Positions 6,210-6,220 of a DNA stretch of 6,220 bases are shown one piece after another. The notes below the pieces were generated by a model. It ran no database searches and was not told the origin of the DNA. It was given only the letters and a program-made list of their open reading frames with translations. The stretch's first letter is position 1. Each line of letters begins with the position of its first letter. This DNA comes from Desulfobacterales bacterium (lineage in GTDB: Bacteria > Desulfobacterota > Desulfobacteria > Desulfobacterales > C00003060), in contig CP070769.1 in the NCBI GenBank assembly GCA_020347085.1, forward strand, positions 699,128 to 705,347. Reading direction: 5' to 3'. Position numbers and translations under genes: made by a program.

Positions 6210-6220
6210 ATGAAAGGAAA
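6210..6220 (+). CDS. First codons of a downstream gene, cut by the window edge
   Basis: ATGAAAGGAAA reads M-K-G before the sequence ends. The GAGGAG site 8 nt upstream supports a real start. Product unknown. It lies 117 nt after tadD on the same strand, so further pilus genes (Flp pilin, TadE/F/G or a regulator) would be plausible, but nothing in 11 bases supports any of them. Confidence 0.4.

Overview
The window holds the motor and assembly core of a Tad (tight adherence) / Flp-type IVb pilus locus. All genes are on the + strand, in the order tadZ (cpaE) - tadA (cpaF) - tadB - tadC - tadD. Gene order, the TPR lipoprotein TadD and the lipobox indicate a diderm (Gram-negative) bacterium. The style of the proteins fits Desulfobacterota/Deltaproteobacteria or a relative, but that placement is inference and no taxonomic marker is present.

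Layout. Positions 1-144 are the last 47 codons of an unidentified upstream gene. A 99-nt spacer leads to tadZ (GTG start at 244), followed after 54 nt by tadA (ATG preferred at 1495), after 22 nt by tadB (GTG at 2852) and after 17 nt by tadC (ATG at 3844). Close spacing and a ribosome binding site before each gene suggest one transcript from tadZ to tadC. Next comes a 299-nt gap without a convincing gene but with potential RNA hairpins, then tadD (ATG at 5124), a 117-nt spacer with another hairpin, and the first codons of a further gene at 6210.

How they work together (family knowledge). TadZ is a MinD/ParA-like protein that places the machine, often at a pole. TadA is the hexameric secretion ATPase. 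TadB and TadC are the GspF-type inner-membrane platform proteins it acts on. TadD is an outer-membrane-anchored TPR lipoprotein of the kind that helps secretin assembly. The Flp pilin, prepilin peptidase, secretin (RcpA/CpaC), CpaB and recognisable TadE/F/G genes are not in the window and probably lie to either side.

I did not find a previously undescribed system. The points most worth a second look are the doubly degenerate TadZ (no phospho-acceptor Asp, no Walker A lysine), a G8 tract in tadZ, the structured tadC-tadD gap with mutually exclusive pairings, and the awkward translation start of tadD.
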